In this document: one piece after another, positions 31,899 through 34,726 of the stretch
Position numbering within the stretch: the stretch's first letter is position 1
Layout: the number at the start of each line of letters is the position of its first letter
DNA from: Candidatus Faecousia excrementigallinarum
GTDB taxonomy: Bacteria; Bacillota; Clostridia; Oscillospirales; Oscillospiraceae
NCBI GenBank assembly: GCA_018713285.1
Contig: DVFK01000084.1
Coordinates: 1-34,726 of the forward strand
Length of the DNA: 34,726 nucleotides
Direction: 5' to 3'
Made by a program: the position numbers and the translations under genes
Notes under the pieces: model-generated
What the model saw: the letters and a program-made list of their open reading frames with translations, nothing else
Database searches by the model: none
Told to the model about the DNA's origin: nothing

Positions 31899-31960
31899 AT
31901 TCCGTAATCCTCCCTTTTTGGTGCCCCTTGGAAAAACAAAAGTTCTTCCACAGAAAACAC

Positions 31961-31989
31961 TTGCCTTTTTACCGGAAACAGTATATCAT
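31961..31989 (+). promoter_or_regulatory. promoter of thrC-thrB
   Basis: -35 TTGCCT (31961-31966), 17-nt spacer, -10 TATCAT (31984-31989). Its -10 overlaps the -10 of the opposing hom promoter. A second possible plus-strand promoter uses TTGCAA (32003-32008) and TATATT (32027-32032) with 18-nt spacing. Confidence 0.6.
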
Positions 31990-32008
31990 ATACCTACGCA
32001 AATTGCAA
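31980..32008 (-). promoter_or_regulatory. promoter of hom-lysC-asd
   Basis: On the minus strand -35 TTGCAA (32003-32008), 17-nt spacer, -10 TATACT (31980-31985). TTGCAA is its own reverse complement, so the same six bases could serve promoters in both directions. Confidence 0.6.
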
Positions 32009-32032
32009 TAGTATCAAAAAAACAAGTATATT

Positions 32033-32052
32033 CCGGGGAAACCCCGGTTTTT
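32033..32052 (+). terminator. terminator-like hairpin in the thrC leader
   Basis: CCGGGG-AAA-CCCCGG followed by TTTTT, 45 nt before the thrC start and downstream of the likely transcription start. It could be an attenuator. No leader peptide or T-box features were seen. Confidence 0.55.
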
Positions 32053-32097
32053 GTGCATACAGCCGGAAAAATACCCTGCTTTTCAAGGAGGATTGTT

Positions 32098-33528
32098 ATG
32101 TTCTGTCATTCCACGAGAGATGAAAGCTGCCGGGCGGACTGCGCCCGGGCGGTGCTGGAAGGGCTGGCACCGGACGGGGGGCTTTACGTGCCGGAAAAAA
32201 TTCCCCAGGTAGATGCCAGGGCCTTCGTGAATCTTCCCTTTCTGCCCCTGGCAACTGGGGTGATTTCTGCAATCCTTCCCGGGATTTCCCCCATGGAAAA
32301 GTTGGTGGAAAGGGCCTATACCGGGAAGTTTTCTTCCCCGGAGGTGACCCCTACGGTGAAAGCCGGGCCGTTTACGGTGCTGGAGCTGTTCCACGGCCCC
32401 ACCAGCGCCTTCAAGGATGTGGCTCTTTGTATGCTTCCCCAGCTCCTCACCGCCGCTAAGACCCAGGAAGGGATGAAAGAGGACATTCTCATCCTCACCG
32501 CCACCTCGGGAGACACGGGAAAGGCGGCCCTGGAGGGCTTCCGGGATGTGCCCGGGGTGAAAATCTGCGTATTTTACCCCGAAGGCGGGGTCTCCCAGGT
32601 GCAGGAGGCCCAGATGGTGACCCAGGAGGGAAGCAACGTCTTTGTGTTCGGGGTGAAGGGCAACTTTGACGATGCCCAGTCCGGGGTGAAGGGCATCTTT
32701 GCCGCCGCTGACCGCCGCCTTTCCACCGCCAACTCCATGAACTTGGGACGGCTTGCCCCCCAGATTACCTATTATTTCAAGGCCTACGGCGACCTTTTGC
32801 AGCGGGGGGAGATTGCCTGGGGGCAGAAGGTGAACTTCTCCGTGCCCACAGGAAACTTTGGAGACATTCTGGCAGGGTACCTGGCAAAGGAGATGGGACT
32901 TCCTGTAGGGAAGCTCCTCTGTGCCTCCAACGAAAACAACGTGCTGACGGATTTTCTCACCACCGGCACCTATGACCGTCGCCGTCCCTTGCACAAGACC
33001 ATCTCCCCCTCCATGGACATTCTCATCTCCTCCAATTTAGAGCGCCTACTGTACTTTGTCAGCCGGGACACTTCTCTTGTGAAAGACCTGATGGAAAAGT
33101 TAAATAAGGAGGGGCACTACACCCTGCCGGAAGCCCTTTTGGAGAAAATCCAGGCCCAGTTCTGGGGCGGCTGGTGCAGTGATGAGAAGGGGAAGGAGAT
33201 CATTTCCCGGGTTTACGGCGACTTGGGGTATCTCTGCGATCCCCACACCGCCGCCGGCTGGGCGGTGGCAGAGGAGTACCGGGCAAAAACCGGAGACGAT
33301 ACCCCCATGGTGGTGCTCTCCACCGCCTCCCCCTACAAGTTCCCGGAGGCGGTGCTCTCCGCCCTGGGAGAAGCCGCCCCGGAAGACGGCTTTGCCGCCC
33401 TGGATCGGCTCCGGGAGAAAACCGCCGTTCCCGTCCCCAAAAACCTTCTGGGCCTTGCCCAGAAACCCCGGCTTCACACCCGGGTGATTCCCAAAGAAGA
33501 AATGCTGTCCTGTGTATTGGGACTGTAA
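32098..33528 (+). CDS. thrC: threonine synthase
   Basis: A 476-residue PLP enzyme converting O-phosphohomoserine to threonine. The PLP Lys106 is in FHGPTSAFKDVALC, and the phosphate-binding loop is ATSGDTGKAALEGF. SVPTGNFGDILAGYLAKEMG is typical of the long (fungal/enterobacterial) subfamily. AAGGAGG lies 6 nt before the ATG at 32098. It is followed 12 nt later by thrB, which makes its substrate, and is divergent from hom-lysC-asd, so the complete aspartate-to-threonine route is in this window. Confidence 0.96.
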   Translation: MFCHSTRDESCRADCARAVLEGLAPDGGLYVPEKIPQVDARAFVNLPFLPLATGVISAILPGISPMEKLVERAYTGKFSSPEVTPTVKAGPFTVLELFHGPTSAFKDVALCMLPQLLTAAKTQEGMKEDILILTATSGDTGKAALEGFRDVPGVKICVFYPEGGVSQVQEAQMVTQEGSNVFVFGVKGNFDDAQSGVKGIFAAADRRLSTANSMNLGRLAPQITYYFKAYGDLLQRGEIAWGQKVNFSVPTGNFGDILAGYLAKEMGLPVGKLLCASNENNVLTDFLTTGTYDRRRPLHKTISPSMDILISSNLERLLYFVSRDTSLVKDLMEKLNKEGHYTLPEALLEKIQAQFWGGWCSDEKGKEIISRVYGDLGYLCDPHTAAGWAVAEEYRAKTGDDTPMVVLSTASPYKFPEAVLSALGEAAPEDGFAALDRLREKTAVPVPKNLLGLAQKPRLHTRVIPKEEMLSCVLGL

Positions 33529-33540
33529 GGAGAGAGAAAC

Positions 33541-34422
33541 TTGAGCAAAGTGACCATTCGGGTGCCTGCCACCACCGCCAACTTAGGGCCGGGGTTTGAC
33601 GCCTTCGGCTGTGCCCTGAGCCTTTATACCTATGTGACCTTTGAGGAAACGGAAGCCGGGCTGGAGATTACCGGCTGCGACGAAAGCTTTACAGGCCCCG
33701 ACAATCTGGCTTACACCGCCTACTGCGCCGTGATTTCCTCTTTGCAGGAGGAAATCCGGGGGGTGAAAATCCACATCGATTCCCAGATTCCCGTGGGACG
33801 GGGTCTGGGCTCCTCCGCCGCTTTGCTGGTGGCGGGAGCCCTGGGTGCCAACATCTTAAGAGGAAACAAGCTGTCCACCCAGGGGCTTCTCAACATCACC
33901 AACGCCATGGAGGGGCATCCGGACAATCTGGCTCCCGCCTTTTACGGCGGCCTCACCGCCTCCATGGTGGACAAGGGTCTGCCGGTGACGGTGAATTTCC
34001 CTCTGCACCCGAAGTGGCAGTTTCTGGCCCTGGTGCCGGACTACCCCATCTCCACCGCCCTTGCCCGGGAGGTGCTGCCGGGACAGATTCCCAGAGCCGA
34101 TGCGGTGCACAACATCGCCCACGGCGCATTGGTGCTGAAAGCCCTGGAGCTGGGAGACGAGCAGCTTCTTCGCACCGCCATGCAGGACAGGCTTCACGAG
34201 CCCTATCGGAAAAACATGATTGCCGGCTACGAGAAAATCGCCGCCCTGGTACGGAATTTAGGTGCTGCTTTCTGCCTCAGCGGGGCAGGCCCTACCATGC
34301 TGTGCATCACCCGGGACGACACCCTCCGGGAAAAACTGGAAGAGAAGCTGCCCACCCTCTCCCAGGCCTGCCCTCAGATTCTACCTCTCCACGTAGAATT
34401 TCAGGGTGCTTGTCAGGTCTGA
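33541..34422 (+). CDS. thrB: homoserine kinase
   Basis: A 293-residue GHMP-family kinase phosphorylating homoserine. The ATP-binding loop IPVGRGLGSSAAL spans residues 83-95; PATTANLGPGFDAFG is the family N-terminus and LSGAGPTML the C-terminal GHMP motif. Translation appears to start at TTG (33541), with AAGGAG 8 nt upstream; the conserved N-terminus begins there, so no later start fits. A weak start codon may set its level relative to thrC. Confidence 0.95.
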   Translation: MSKVTIRVPATTANLGPGFDAFGCALSLYTYVTFEETEAGLEITGCDESFTGPDNLAYTAYCAVISSLQEEIRGVKIHIDSQIPVGRGLGSSAALLVAGALGANILRGNKLSTQGLLNITNAMEGHPDNLAPAFYGGLTASMVDKGLPVTVNFPLHPKWQFLALVPDYPISTALAREVLPGQIPRADAVHNIAHGALVLKALELGDEQLLRTAMQDRLHEPYRKNMIAGYEKIAALVRNLGAAFCLSGAGPTMLCITRDDTLREKLEEKLPTLSQACPQILPLHVEFQGACQV

Positions 34423-34451
34423 CCTCTGTTTACGGAAATAGACGATACAAA

Positions 34452-34491
34452 ACCCCCGGTATGCTTTGTGCATATCGGGGGTGTATTGTTT
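34452..34491 (+). terminator. terminator after thrB
   Basis: ACCCCCGGTATGC / GCATATCGGGGGT, 13-bp stem with one G-T pair and loop TTTGT, followed by the weak tail GTATTGTTT. Confidence 0.65.
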
Positions 34492-34577
34492 CATCGGGGG
34501 GCGTGGTGTAAAGCGCAAATTGACGGCTGGTACTTCGACAACGAGATGATATAGGTGCGTAATAGGGAAAAGCCAAA

Positions 34578-34627
34578 GGCTCCCTTGCCAAAGGGAGCTG
34601 GCAAAAATCTTTGATTTTTGACTGAGA
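34578..34627 (+). repeat. isolated type II hairpin module
   Basis: Hairpin A GCTCCCTT-GCCA-AAGGGAGC (34579-34598) and hairpin B AAAAATC-TTT-GATTTTT (34603-34619), then GACTGAG, where the copy stops. The surrounding composite sequence is missing or divergent. The rest of 34492-34726 shows no gene; it is AT-rich towards the window end. Confidence 0.8.
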
Positions 34628-34726
34628 CCAACTATAACAAGTCAAGCAGAAATTTGCGGATAAAAAAGTGAATAAGGTGTATTCTTTTTCAAAAGGGAAT
34701 AAAGGATTCTCACCAATTTCTTGGCA

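Overview
The window looks like chromosomal core DNA from a GC-rich anaerobic Firmicute, most likely Clostridia of the Oscillospiraceae/Ruminococcaceae type. The basis is the type III glutamine synthetase, the Firmicute L21-Prp-L27-Obg block with a Prp-cleavable L27 leader, YmdB/YhaO/YhaN-type genes, strong AGGAGG ribosome sites, and gene-poor stretches packed with palindromic repeats. The genus is inference. I see no tRNA, rRNA, CRISPR array, prophage or transposase gene.

Layout. (1) 1-230: AT-rich; holds a leftward promoter and the start of a gene that leaves the window. (2) 233-13858, all on the minus strand: one tightly packed run read glnA(type III)-purC-purF-purA-purB-pyrG-carA-carB-DUF1275 membrane protein. 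Gaps are 1-23 nt, with two overlaps. Nearly every enzyme makes glutamine, spends glutamine, or adds or splits off aspartate nitrogen during nucleotide synthesis. (3) A divergent LysR regulator (14096-14941) is separated from glnA by a 160-bp MITE-like inverted-repeat element that fills most of the shared control region. (4) 14942-15659: repeat island. (5) MATE transporter (minus), then a NagZ-like GH3 lipoprotein (plus). (6) rplU-prp-rpmA with its own promoter, leader and terminator. (7) 19621-20192: repeat island, then obgE. (8) AraC regulator-ymdB-yhaO-like-yhaN-like-mgtC, tightly spaced on the plus strand. (9) 27434-28414: large repeat island. (10) Divergent aspartate-family genes: hom-lysC-asd on minus and thrC-thrB on plus, sharing a 199-bp promoter region. 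(11) 34423-34726: terminator plus a further repeat.

The least ordinary content is the repeat system. At least 13 copies of a small two-hairpin module occur, all between transcription units. One hairpin (A) is nearly constant. The other (B) appears in eight different sequences that are each perfectly self-complementary around a 3-nt loop, so structure rather than sequence is being kept. Modules are assembled into larger composite repeats of about 220-440 bp, found again in direct or inverted orientation. Some copies provide intrinsic terminators. One copy has overrun the 3' end of the MATE gene and appears to encode its last 20 residues.
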